A DNA stretch of 64,000 nt, taken from contig CAVOGV010000043.1 in NCBI GenBank assembly GCA_963695445.1, positions 1 to 64,000 of the forward strand. Direction: 5' to 3'. The stretch comes from Thiohalocapsa sp963695445. GTDB lineage: Bacteria; Pseudomonadota; Gammaproteobacteria; Chromatiales; Chromatiaceae. The notes below the pieces were generated by a model, which made no database searches, had not been told where the DNA came from, and saw only the letters and a program-made list of their open reading frames with translations. Of the stretch, positions 33,949-43,237 are shown in pieces (positions within the stretch are counted from its first letter, which is position 1; each line of letters opens with the position of its first letter). The position numbers and the translations under genes were made by a program.

Positions 33949-35898
33949 ATGGGAAAGATCATCGGCATCGATCTCGGTACAACCAACTCCTGTGTCGCCG
34001 TGATGGAAGGCGACAAGCCCAAGGTTATTGAGAATTCCGAGGGTGATCGGACAACCCCGAGTATCGTCGCCTTCAGCAGCGATGGCGAGGTGCTGGTCGG
34101 ACAGTCCGCCAAGCGTCAGTCCGTGACCAATCCGAGCAACACCCTGTTCGCGATCAAGCGCCTGATCGGGCGCCGGTTCGAGGACCAGGTGGTGGCCAAG
34201 GACAAAAACATGGTGCCGTACAAGATCGTACGCGCCGACAACGGCGATGCCTGGGTCGAGGTCAACGGCAAGAAGATGGCGCCGCCGGAGATCTCGGCGA
34301 AGGTTCTGCAGAAGATGAAAAAGACCGCCGAGGACTACCTCGGCGAGTCCGTGACCGAGGCGGTGATCACCGTGCCGGCCTACTTCAACGACTCGCAGCG
34401 CCAGGCAACCAAGGACGCTGGACGCATCGCCGGTCTGGAGGTCAAGCGCATCATCAACGAGCCTACGGCGGCGGCGCTGGCCTACGGTATGGACAAGAAG
34501 CGCGGTGACCAAAAGATCGCCGTCTACGACCTTGGCGGTGGCACCTTCGACATCTCCATCATCGAGATCGCGGAGATCGAGGGCGAGCACCAGTTCGAGG
34601 TGCTGTCCACCAACGGTGACACCTTCCTCGGCGGCGAGGACTTCGACCTGCGCATCATCGACTTCCTGGCGGCCGAGTTCAAAAAGGATCAGGGCTTCGA
34701 TCTGCACAACGATCCCCTCGCACTGCAGCGCCTGAAGGAGGGCGCGGAGAAGGCCAAGATTGAGCTAAGCTCCAGCCAGCAGACCGATATCAATCTGCCC
34801 TACATCACTGCCGATCAGAACGGCCCGAAGCACCTCAACGTTAAGCTGACCCGGGCCAAGCTCGAGTCGCTGGTGGAGGATCTGATCGAGCGCACCATCG
34901 AGCCCTGCCGCGTCGCGATGAAGGACGCCGGTGTGACCGCGAGCGAGATCGACGAGGTGATCCTGGTCGGCGGGCAGACCCGCATGCCCAAGGTTCAGGA
35001 AAAGGCCGAGGCCTTCTTCGGCAAGGCCCCGCGCAAAGACGTCAACCCGGACGAGGCGGTGGCCATCGGCGCCGCCATCCAGGGCGGCGTGCTCGGTGGC
35101 CAGGTCAAGGACGTGCTGTTGCTCGATGTCACCCCGCTGTCGCTGGGCATCGAGACGTTGGGCGGCGTCATGACCAAGTTGATCGAGAAGAACACCACCA
35201 TCCCGACCTCGGCACAGCAGGTGTTCTCCACCGCCGACGACAGCCAGACCGCGGTCACGGTGCATGTGCTGCAAGGCGAGCGCGAGCGCGCGGCGGACAA
35301 CAAGTCGCTGGGCCGCTTCGACCTATCCGACATCCCGCCGGCACCGCGCGGCGTGCCGCAGATCGAGGTCAAGTTCGACATCGACGCCAACGGTATTCTG
35401 CACGTCTCGGCCAAGGACAAGGCGACCGGCAAGGAACAGTCCATCGTCATCAAGGCCAGCTCGGGTCTATCGGATGAGGAGGTCGATCGCATGGTTAAGG
35501 ACGCCGAGGCCCACGCCGATGACGACCGCAAGTTCCACGAAGTGGTGGCCGCGCGCAACCAGGCCGACACCATGATTCACGCCACGCGCAAGTCCATAGA
35601 GCAGCTCGGGGACGACAAGCTCGAGGCCGGCGAAAAGGACAGCATCGAGAGCGCGATCAAGGACTTGGAGGACGCCATGAAAGGTGAGGACAAGGACCGC
35701 ATTGAGTCCCTGACCAAGGTGCTCAGTGACGCCTCCGGCAAGATGGCCGAGCGGTTGTACGCCCAAGCCCAGGGTGGCGATGCGGGCGGTGCCGGTGCTG
35801 CTGGCGCGTCGGCTGGCGGCGCTGCCGGCGCGGAGTCAGGCGCTACCGACGATGTCGTCGACGCCGAGTTCGAAGAGGTAAAAGACGACAAAAAATAA
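33949..35898 (+). CDS. dnaK: Molecular chaperone DnaK (Hsp70)
   Basis: ATP-dependent Hsp70 chaperone, 649 aa from the ATG at 33949 (GGAGAAAC just upstream; a longer frame to 33931 adds six residues and is rejected). Landmarks: GIDLGTTNSCVAVMEGDKPK near 5-24, ITVPAYFNDSQRQATKDAGR, IAVYDLGGGTFDISIIEIAE and VILVGGQTRMPKVQEKAEAF. The substrate-binding domain and a Gly/Ala-rich C-terminus ending EFEEVKDDKK follow. Full length with no anomalies. Confidence 0.98.
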   Translation: MGKIIGIDLGTTNSCVAVMEGDKPKVIENSEGDRTTPSIVAFSSDGEVLVGQSAKRQSVTNPSNTLFAIKRLIGRRFEDQVVAKDKNMVPYKIVRADNGDAWVEVNGKKMAPPEISAKVLQKMKKTAEDYLGESVTEAVITVPAYFNDSQRQATKDAGRIAGLEVKRIINEPTAAALAYGMDKKRGDQKIAVYDLGGGTFDISIIEIAEIEGEHQFEVLSTNGDTFLGGEDFDLRIIDFLAAEFKKDQGFDLHNDPLALQRLKEGAEKAKIELSSSQQTDINLPYITADQNGPKHLNVKLTRAKLESLVEDLIERTIEPCRVAMKDAGVTASEIDEVILVGGQTRMPKVQEKAEAFFGKAPRKDVNPDEAVAIGAAIQGGVLGGQVKDVLLLDVTPLSLGIETLGGVMTKLIEKNTTIPTSAQQVFSTADDSQTAVTVHVLQGERERAADNKSLGRFDLSDIPPAPRGVPQIEVKFDIDANGILHVSAKDKATGKEQSIVIKASSGLSDEEVDRMVKDAEAHADDDRKFHEVVAARNQADTMIHATRKSIEQLGDDKLEAGEKDSIESAIKDLEDAMKGEDKDRIESLTKVLSDASGKMAERLYAQAQGGDAGGAGAAGASAGGAAGAESGATDDVVDAEFEEVKDDKK

Positions 35899-35920
35899 GC
35901 CCGGAGGCGGCAGCCGCCGA

Positions 35921-36051
35921 GCGGCCGGTTACGACCTGACCGGCCGCGCGTGCCGCACCGGTTTCCCCGCTGACCGCTGTCGTCCTCGATCCGACAGTAT
36001 TGCCCTACCGGCGAAGCCGGCGCGGTGCCCTACGGGCCGTCGCCGGCTTCG
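35921..36051 (+). terminator. Two hairpins between dnaK and dnaJ
   Basis: GCGGCCGGT / ACCGGCCGC (35921-35947) and CGAAGCCGGCG / CGCCGGCTTCG (36012-36051) form stable stems. The second is followed by TCTCTCTTG, a weak U-tract. They may attenuate transcription so that dnaJ is made at a lower level than dnaK; a processing role is equally possible. Confidence 0.5.
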
Positions 36052-36136
36052 TCTCTCTTGTAGGAGGCTGATGGCCGTGATTGGCGGCTCAGACCTGACG
36101 CGCGAACGCACCAAGACCGGAAGTTGAAGACGAGCC

Positions 36137-37270
36137 ATGCCCCAACGCGATTATTACGAGATTCTCGGCCTCAGCCGCAACGCCAGCGAGCAAGATATCA
36201 AGAAGGCGTTTCGCCGGCTGGCGATGAAGCACCACCCGGACCGCAATCCGGACGATGCCGAGGCATTGGCTAAGTTCAAAGAGGCAAAGGAGGCCCACGA
36301 TGTGCTGTCGGACGCGCGCAAGCGTTCCGCCTACGACCAATTCGGGCATGCCGGCGTCAGCGGTCAGGGGGGCTTCGGCGGTGGTCCGGGCGACTTTGGC
36401 GCCGGTGGCTTCTCCGACATCTTTGGCGACGTGTTCGGCGACATCTTCGGCGGTCGTGCTGGCGGCCGGCGTACCCACCGCGGGGCCGACCTGCGCTACG
36501 ACCTGTCGCTGAGCCTGGAAGACGCGGTTGCCGGCACGGACGTCAAGATCCGCATTCCCACCTCGGTCGAATGTCACCACTGCGGCGGCACCGGCGCCAA
36601 GCCCGGCACCAAACCCAAGGAATGCCCCACCTGTCACGGCAGCGGTCAGGTGCGCATGCAGCAGGGCTTCTTCTCCATCCAGCAGACCTGCCCGCAGTGC
36701 CGCGGCGCCGGCAAGGTGATCGAAGAATCGTGCAGTCACTGCCGCGGGGCAGGTCGCCTGCGCGAGGAAAAGACCCTGTCGGTGAAAGTGCCAGCCGGCG
36801 TCGATACCGGCGACCGGATCCGCCTTGCCGGCGAGGGCGAGGCCGGTGAGCACGGCGGCACGCCCGGCGACCTGTACGTGCAGGTCAACGTGCAGCAGCA
36901 TCCGATCTTCACCCGCGAAGAGAGCCATCTGTTCTGCGAGGTGCCGATCAGCTTCGTCACCGCCGCCCTCGGCGGGGAGATGCAGGTGCCGACCCTGAGC
37001 GGCAAGGTGATGCTGAAGGTGCCGGCGGGTACCCAGACCGGCAAGATGTTCCGCATGCGTGGCAAGGGCGTGAAGCCGGTGCGCGGTGGACCGGTCGGCG
37101 ACCTGATCTGTCGCGTGCTGGTCGAGACCCCGGTCAACCTCACCGAGCGTCAGAAGGAGCTGCTTCGCGAGTTCGACGAGAGCGTTTGCGCCGGCGGCGA
37201 GCACCACAGCCCGCATTCCAGCAGTTGGCTGGATGGCGTCAAGAGTTTTTTCGAGAAGATGGGTCTGTAG
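36137..37270 (+). CDS. dnaJ: Chaperone protein DnaJ
   Basis: Hsp40 co-chaperone, 377 aa. The J domain (1-70) has the HPD motif in MKHHPDRNPDD. A Gly/Phe-rich linker (about 75-115) follows. The zinc region (about 143-210) holds four CxxCxGxG repeats: CHHCGGTG, CPTCHGSG, CPQCRGAG and CSHCRGAG. The C-terminal substrate-binding domain is complete. Normal length for type I DnaJ. Confidence 0.97.
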   Translation: MPQRDYYEILGLSRNASEQDIKKAFRRLAMKHHPDRNPDDAEALAKFKEAKEAHDVLSDARKRSAYDQFGHAGVSGQGGFGGGPGDFGAGGFSDIFGDVFGDIFGGRAGGRRTHRGADLRYDLSLSLEDAVAGTDVKIRIPTSVECHHCGGTGAKPGTKPKECPTCHGSGQVRMQQGFFSIQQTCPQCRGAGKVIEESCSHCRGAGRLREEKTLSVKVPAGVDTGDRIRLAGEGEAGEHGGTPGDLYVQVNVQQHPIFTREESHLFCEVPISFVTAALGGEMQVPTLSGKVMLKVPAGTQTGKMFRMRGKGVKPVRGGPVGDLICRVLVETPVNLTERQKELLREFDESVCAGGEHHSPHSSSWLDGVKSFFEKMGL

Positions 37271-37449
37271 CGGACCGGCAGACCTGGCTCGGGACGCCGG
37301 CTTCAACAGGCGCCTGGAACAGTCGGGCTTCAGTCCGCGGAGCGAGGCCAGGGCTAACCTATTTCCATGCTGATGCCGTAACAACAGGTTCATTCGCAGC
37401 GCGTAGCCTGTGTTGTCACCTCGTCTAAACATCGTTAGCGGAGAGCAAC

Positions 37450-39832
37450 ATGAATACCGAGACCGCCAAGGCCCCTGCGCTCACGCCTGAGATGCTGGCA
37501 GGCATCGACGCCTATTGGCGCGCCTGCAACTATCTCGCCGTCGGCATGATCTACCTGCGCGACAATCCGTTGCTGAAGGAGCCGCTGAAAGAGGCGCATC
37601 TGAAAAGCCGCCTGCTCGGCCATTGGGGCGCCAGCCCCGGGCTGTCGTTCATGTACGTGCACATGAACCGCCTCATCAACGCCCACCAGCAGCAGGCCAT
37701 CTTCCTCGCCGGTCCCGGTCATGGCGCCCCAGGCGTGCTCGCCCCGGTCTACCTGGAAGGCACCTACTCCGAGATCTACCCGAATAAGAGCGAAGATGAA
37801 GACGGTCTGCGTGCCTTCTTCAAGCAGTTCTCGTTCCCCGGCGGCATCGGCTCCCATTGCACACCGGAGACGCCTGGATCGATCCATGAGGGCGGCGAAC
37901 TTGGGTATTCCATCTCGCACGCCTTCGGCGCAGCCTTCGACAACCCGGAGCTGCTGGTGACGGTCGCGGTGGGCGACGGCGAGGCCGAGACCGGCCCGCT
38001 CGCGACCAGTTGGCACTCAAGCAAATTCCTGAATCCAATCCGGGACGGCGCGGTGCTGCCGATCCTGCATCTGAACGGCTATAAGATCAACAATCCGACC
38101 CTGCTCTCGCGCATCCCCAACGACGAGCTCGAGAGCCTGATGCGCGGCTACGGCTGGACGCCCCACTTCGTCGAGGGCGACGAGCCGCTGGAGATGCATC
38201 AAAAGATGGCCGCGACCATGGACGCCTGCTACGCCGAGATCAAGGCGTTTCAGGATCAGGCCCGGGCCTCCGGCGAGGCCACCCGCTGCCACTGGCCGAT
38301 GATCGTGCTACGCACGCCCAAGGGTTGGACCGGCCCGGAGTTCGTCGATGGCCACAAGGTCGAGGGCTTCTGGCGCGCGCACCAGGTGCCGCTGTCCGGC
38401 ATGCACAACAATGCCGCACACCTGCAACAGCTCGAAGACTGGATGAAGAGCTACGAGCCGGACGAGCTCTTCGACGAGACCGGCCGGCTCAAGGAAGACA
38501 TCCGCGCCTTGGCGCCCAAGGGAACACTTCGCATGAGCGCCAATCCCCACGCCAACGGCGGCCTGCTGCGCCGTGCGCTGCGCATGCCGGACTTCCGCAA
38601 CTATGCCATCCCGGTCGACAATCCCGGTACCACCCGGCACATGAACACCAAGCCGGTCGGCGAACTGCTGCGCGACATCATGGCCCGCAACATGGACAAC
38701 TTCCGTGTCTTCGGCCCGGACGAGAATACGTCGAACAAGCTCGACGCGATCTACGAGGTGTCGAAAAAGCTCTGGCTTTGCGACTACAAGCCGGAGGACG
38801 CCGACGGCGGCGAACTCTCACCCGACGGACGCGTGCTGGAGATGCTCTCCGAACACACGCTGGAGGGTTGGTACGAGGGCTACGTGCTGACCGGTCGGCA
38901 CGGCTTCTTCGCCACCTACGAGGCCTTTGTGCACGTCATCGACAGCATGTACAACCAGCACGCCAAATGGCTGGCCATCTGCGAGGACATCCCCTGGCGC
39001 GCGCGCATCTCGTCGCTGAACCTGCTGATCACCTCCACCGTCTGGCGCCAGGACCACAACGGCTTCACGCACCAGGACCCAGGCTTTCTGGACGTAGTGG
39101 TGAACAAGAACCCAGAGGTCACGCGCATCTACCTGCCGCCGGACGTCAACACCCTGCTGTCCACCGTCAATCACTGCCTGCGCAGCCGTGACGACATCAA
39201 CGTCATCGTCGCCGACAAGCAGAACCATCTGCAATTCCTGGACATGGACGCCGCCATCAAGCACTGCACCAAGGGGCTCGGCATCTGGGAATGGGCCAGC
39301 AACGACCAGGGCAGCGAACCGGACGCGGTGCTGGTGGGCTGCGGCGACATTCCCACCAAGGAGGCGCTGGCGGCAACCGCCTTGCTGCGCGAGCACTTCG
39401 ACGACATCAAGATCCGCTTCATCAACGTCGTCGACCTGTTCAAGATCCAGTCCGCTGGCGAGCATCCCCACGGCCTCAGCGATGCCGACTTCGACAGCCT
39501 GTTCACCAAGGACCGGCCCGATCATCTTCAACTTCCACGGCTATCCCTGGCTGATCCACCGCCTGGCCTACCGGCGCACCAATCACAAGAACCTGCACGT
39601 GCGCGGCTACAAGGAAAAAGGCAACATCAACACCCCGCTGGAGCTTGCCATCAGCAACGAGATCGACCGCTTCACACTCGCCATGGACGTGATCAAGCGC
39701 GTGCCCCGGTTGCAGGTGGCTGGCGCCCACATCATGGACCGGCTCAAGGACATGCAGATCGAATGCCGCAACTATGCCTTCGAGCAGGGCATCGACAAGC
39801 CCGAGGTCGACGACTGGGTGTGGCCATACTGA
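37450..39832 (+). CDS. xfp: Phosphoketolase (Xfp type), frameshifted near the 3' end
   Basis: Thiamine-diphosphate enzyme cleaving xylulose-5-P and/or fructose-6-P with phosphate to acetyl-P plus an aldose phosphate. The first 690 residues are continuous, with HLKSRLLGHWGASPGLSFMY, FLAGPGHGAPG and the ThDP motif VAVGDGEAETG followed by HLNGYKINNPTLLSRI. Near 39520 one extra base breaks the frame between LFTKDRP and IIFNFHGYPWLIHRLAYRRT, which continues to VDDWVWPY at 39832; the repaired length is about 793 aa. RBS GCGGAGAG precedes the ATG. It could provide acetyl-P during carbon overflow; an adjacent acetate kinase is not present. Confidence 0.92.
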
Positions 39833-40241
39833 CGGAGGGGCCGAGCGCCAAGGGCCTGGGGCCGACACTGCACAATGGTGCCTTTCGGCGGCCCTTGGCG
39901 CACGGCGCTTGGCCCACTCAGAGCAACGCACGGGCTTGTCAGTAGAGCGCCGTACGCTCGTCGGTCTGAGGCATCGCCTCGCGACGCTTTCTCGGTCCCT
40001 CCGCGGCCGGGTGTCGGTTGAAAACACCGTGGGTCGCAACGGCCCGTGATCGGGTTGCGCTTGCGCTTTGCAATAGTTTTGTCATGATGGCGTCACGTGA
40101 TCGTAACAAGAACGTCATACATGACGTTCTAACACGATCTCCCCACGCCGATTTCCCCGAGGCATCGCGGGCTGCAAGTGCGGCCGATGGACCGTATTCC
40201 GCCGGGGTCGGCCTACGCAGTACAACCAACGGGAGGTGGCC
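39833..40241. other. Regulatory gap between phosphoketolase and ppk2
   Basis: About 400 bases with no credible gene; a long minus-strand frame here is the antisense shadow of the phosphoketolase end. It contains the inverted repeat at 40109 and presumably the ppk2 promoter. Confidence 0.5.
40109..40130. promoter_or_regulatory. Operator-like 10-2-10 inverted repeat upstream of ppk2
   Basis: AGAACGTCAT and its exact complement ATGACGTTCT are separated by AC. GATCGT and ACGATC lie just outside at 40099-40104 and 40133-40138, extending partial dyad symmetry to about 40 bp. Position, about 110 bases before ppk2, and symmetry suggest a dimeric repressor or activator site; the regulator is unknown. 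Confidence 0.5.
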
Positions 40242-41315
40242 ATGACGATGACCGATAAAGCCAATAGCGATCTGGGTGCGGGCACGACAGCGCCAGTCGA
40301 TAGCAATCAACCCGTCAGCGATGAAGCCGACGGTAATGATGAAGACTTGCTGATGGAGCGCGAGGCGATGACCGTCGAGGAGATCGACGATGCTGAAGCC
40401 CCAAAGAAGCGCAAACGCCGGCGCAGTCCTGCTGCGAAGGCGACCGAGGAGACGGCTGCCGTCGTCAGCGCCAGTGGCCGGGACGCCGAGGAGTACAAAC
40501 TCAAGCAAGCCAAGAAGCAGTCGACGCGCAAAGGTCCTGCCAACGATCTCGTTGGTCAAATCGGCAAGCTCAGTGGCGCTGATTACCTCGATCTGATCAT
40601 GCCGCTCCACGTGGAGTTGCTGAAAATGCAGAACTGGGTCAAGGAGCAGGGGCTTCGGGTCCTTGTGATTAATGAGGGTCGCGATGCGGCCGGCAAGGGC
40701 GGCACGATCAAACGGTTCGTCGAGCACATGAACCCGCGCGGCGCCCGCGTCGTCGCCCTCGACAAGCCGGGCGACCGGGAACGCACGCAATGGTACTTCC
40801 AACGCTACATCAATCATCTGCCAAGCGGCGGCGAGATCGTCTTCTTCGACCGCAGCTGGTACAACCGGGCCATGGTCGAGCGGGTCATGGGTTTCTGCGG
40901 CGGTGCCGAGGTGAAGGAGTTCCTGCGCTCAGTGCCCGAACTCGAGCGGATGCTGATCCGTTCCGGCGTGCAGCTGTTTAAGTTCTACTATTCGGTTAGC
41001 AAGGATGCGCAGGCAAGGCGCTTCGCCAAGCGTGTCGATGACCCGTTGCGGCAGTGGAAACTCAGCCCGGTGGACCAGGAGTCTCAGTTCAAATGGGATG
41101 AATACACTCGGGCGAAGGAGGACATGTTCTTCTTTACGTCCACTGCTGATAGTCCCTGGACCATCATCAAGTCCGATGACAAGAAGCGTGCCCGCATCAA
41201 CGCCATCCGCTTCCTGTTGAGCGAGATCGACTATCCGGAACGGCGCGACGACCTGCTGCGCATCGACCGGCGCATCGTCCGCACGGTGCAGGACGAGATG
41301 GGCGTCGAAGACTAA
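40242..41315 (+). CDS. ppk2: Polyphosphate kinase 2 family protein
   Basis: PPK2-family phosphotransferase using polyphosphate to phosphorylate nucleotides. The product is 357 aa. Residues 1-95 form a low-complexity charged extension (with KKRKRRRSPAAKATEETAAV). The kinase core has Walker A INEGRDAAGKGGTIKRFVEH near 141-160, Walker B IVFFDRSWYNRAMVERVMGF and the lid KLSPVDQESQFKWDEYTRAK. The ATG at 40242 has GGGAGG six bases upstream and is preferred to the GTG at 40236. Nucleotide preference (ADP or GDP) cannot be told. Purple sulfur bacteria commonly store polyphosphate. Confidence 0.92.
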   Translation: MTMTDKANSDLGAGTTAPVDSNQPVSDEADGNDEDLLMEREAMTVEEIDDAEAPKKRKRRRSPAAKATEETAAVVSASGRDAEEYKLKQAKKQSTRKGPANDLVGQIGKLSGADYLDLIMPLHVELLKMQNWVKEQGLRVLVINEGRDAAGKGGTIKRFVEHMNPRGARVVALDKPGDRERTQWYFQRYINHLPSGGEIVFFDRSWYNRAMVERVMGFCGGAEVKEFLRSVPELERMLIRSGVQLFKFYYSVSKDAQARRFAKRVDDPLRQWKLSPVDQESQFKWDEYTRAKEDMFFFTSTADSPWTIIKSDDKKRARINAIRFLLSEIDYPERRDDLLRIDRRIVRTVQDEMGVED

Positions 41316-41355
41316 GGCGATTCCCAGGATCAATGTACCGCCTCGAACGGCTGCT

Positions 41356-41381
41356 GTAGGGGCGAATTAATTCGCCCCTAC
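41356..41381. repeat. 26-bp perfect palindrome downstream of ppk2
   Basis: GTAGGGGCGAATT joined to its exact complement. This matches a REP-like palindrome known from many bacterial intergenic regions. It sits between convergent ppk2 and trkH and may help end both transcripts. Confidence 0.7.
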
Positions 41382-41498
41382 GGTATTCGCCCGCAAATGC
41401 TGAGTACGGCCTTTTCGGGAAATCACCTGAGGCATACACGTTTGTCGGCCCCGCTCTTTCCGGTCGGGCTGGAACGGGCCTGTTCTCATTCCTCGCCC

Positions 41499-42944
41499 TT
41501 ACCCGCGCCAGAACCGCGGCGACAGCAACACCAGGATGGTGAAGATTTCGAGCCGGCCGAGGATCATCGCGATCACCGCCAGCAACTTGCCGCCGTCGCT
41601 GACGCTGGCGAAGTTATAGGCCACCTCGCCAAGGCCGGGCCCCAGGTTGTTGATGCTGGTGGCGACGGCGGCGAAGGCAGAGACCGGATCGAGCCCGGTA
41701 TGGATCATCAGCAGGCTGAGCACGCCGAAGGCGATGATGTAGAGCGCGAAGTAACCCCAAACGGCCTGCATCAGTTCGGGCTCTACGACGCGACGGCCAA
41801 GCCGCACCGGGAGTAATGCACGGGGATGGATCAGGCGCTCGACCTCGTGCAACCCTTGCTTCACGAGCAACAGCACGCGCATCACCTTGATGCCGCCGGC
41901 GGTGGAGCCGCCGCAGCCGCCGACGAAGCTAATGGACAGCAGCAGGATTGGCAGAAAATCCGGCCAGTAGGCGTAGTCGACGATGCCGAAACCGGTGCTG
42001 GTCACCAACGAGACCACTTCGAAGACGGCATCACGCAGGCTCAGGTGCAACTCGGCGTACTGGCCCTCCGCCCACAACATCAGCCCGACCAACAGGACGA
42101 TGGCGGCGCAGAAGATCAGAAATGCGCGCACCTCGGGGTCGTGCCAATAGAATCGCGGGTCACGCTTGCGCCAGACCAGATAGTGGATGCTAAAATTGAT
42201 CGCGGCCAGCAGCATGAAGACCACCGCGACCGCCTCGATGGCCGGGTTGTCGTAATAGCCGATGCTCTCGTCGCGGGTGGAAAAGCCACCAGTGGAGACC
42301 GTGCTCAGGCTGTGCGCCAGCGCATCGAACGCATCCATGCCGGCGAGCCAATAGCCGAGCGCGCAAGCCAGCGTTAGCGACAGATAGAGAAGCCATAGGT
42401 TGCGTGCCGTATGCACCAACCGCGGTGTCAGTTTTTCGTCCTTCATCGGCCCTGGCGCCTCGGCGCGGTAGAGCTGCATGCCGCCGATGCCGAGCAGCGG
42501 AATCACCGCCAGCCCGAGGACCACCACGCCCATGCCCCCGAGCCACTGGATCTGCTGGCGGTAGAACAGCAACGAGTGCGGCAGCAGGTCGAGATCCGTG
42601 ATCACCGTGGCGCCAGTCGTCGTGAATCCCGAGGCGGACTCGAACAGGGCCTCGATTGGCGTGAGTCCAACGCCGAGCATGAATGGCCAGGCGCCAAGCA
42701 TGCTGAGTAGGAGCCAGAACAGCGCGACGATCAGAAACCCGTCGCGGACGCTCAGTTCGGCGTGGCGATGAAAGCCCGCTAGCTGCAGCAAGACACCAAT
42801 GCCCAGGGAGCCGAGCATCGGGTACACGAACGGCGAGACGTCGGTTTCATCATAGATCCAGGCGACGACCATCGGCGCCAGCAGCGTTGCGCTGAACAGG
42901 AGCGAGAATAGGCCGAGGATGCGGGAGACGAGCAGTATGTGCAC
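41499..42944 (-). CDS. trkH: Trk-type potassium uptake protein TrkH
   Basis: Potassium-translocating subunit of the Trk system, 481 aa, starting at GTG (42944). Four pore loops with selectivity-filter glycines are visible: SASGFTTTGATVITDLDLLP, STVSTGGFSTRDESIGY, VTSTGFGIVDYAYWPDF and AAVATSINNLGPGLGEVAYN. About ten transmembrane helices. It normally works with NAD-binding TrkA, which is not in the window. It fits the osmotic and sodium-handling theme of the region. Confidence 0.93.
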   Translation of the reverse strand: MHILLVSRILGLFSLLFSATLLAPMVVAWIYDETDVSPFVYPMLGSLGIGVLLQLAGFHRHAELSVRDGFLIVALFWLLLSMLGAWPFMLGVGLTPIEALFESASGFTTTGATVITDLDLLPHSLLFYRQQIQWLGGMGVVVLGLAVIPLLGIGGMQLYRAEAPGPMKDEKLTPRLVHTARNLWLLYLSLTLACALGYWLAGMDAFDALAHSLSTVSTGGFSTRDESIGYYDNPAIEAVAVVFMLLAAINFSIHYLVWRKRDPRFYWHDPEVRAFLIFCAAIVLLVGLMLWAEGQYAELHLSLRDAVFEVVSLVTSTGFGIVDYAYWPDFLPILLLSISFVGGCGGSTAGGIKVMRVLLLVKQGLHEVERLIHPRALLPVRLGRRVVEPELMQAVWGYFALYIIAFGVLSLLMIHTGLDPVSAFAAVATSINNLGPGLGEVAYNFASVSDGGKLLAVIAMILGRLEIFTILVLLSPRFWRG

Positions 42945-43032
42945 GAGTAGAGAGGGAGCATCGGTATAGCATCCGCATGGTAGAGCAAAGCGCTATCGAT
43001 TGCCTGTGTTGGCGATTCGTCGTCAAGTGCCT

Positions 43033-43225
43033 GTGGGAGCGGCTTGCAGCCGCGATTGGGCCACGCGGACATCTGCTGTCGTTGCCATCGCGATTGCAAA
43101 TCGCTCCCACGCCTGTGCTTGCAGCCGCGAGCGGGCCACGCGGACATCTGATGTCGTTGCCATCGCGATTGAAAATCGCTCCCACGTGCCTGTGGGAGCG
43201 CCTTTCAGCCGCGATGCCGCATCGG
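43033..43225. repeat. Tandem cluster of the REP-like GTGGGAGCG family
   Basis: At least two and a half units of about 80 bases lie head to tail. Each starts GTGGGAGCGGCTTGCAGCCG (or a variant), passes through CCACGCGGACATCTG and GTCGTTGCCATCGCGATTG, and ends near CGCTCCCACG, so each unit is itself a large imperfect hairpin. It is located between trkH and the methyltransferase gene. Confidence 0.85.
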
Positions 43226-43237
43226 GGGGCGAGCAGG

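Noticed and set aside
37450..39832. Programmed ribosomal frameshifting as the explanation for the split genes
   Set aside because: The shift sites share no slippery heptamer or common context, occur in unrelated genes, and several fall in simple repeats; indel error is more economical.
43033..43225. Possible CRISPR array
   Set aside because: The repeated parts make up nearly the whole unit and form long hairpins; there are no variable spacers and no cas genes. It belongs to the REP-like family.
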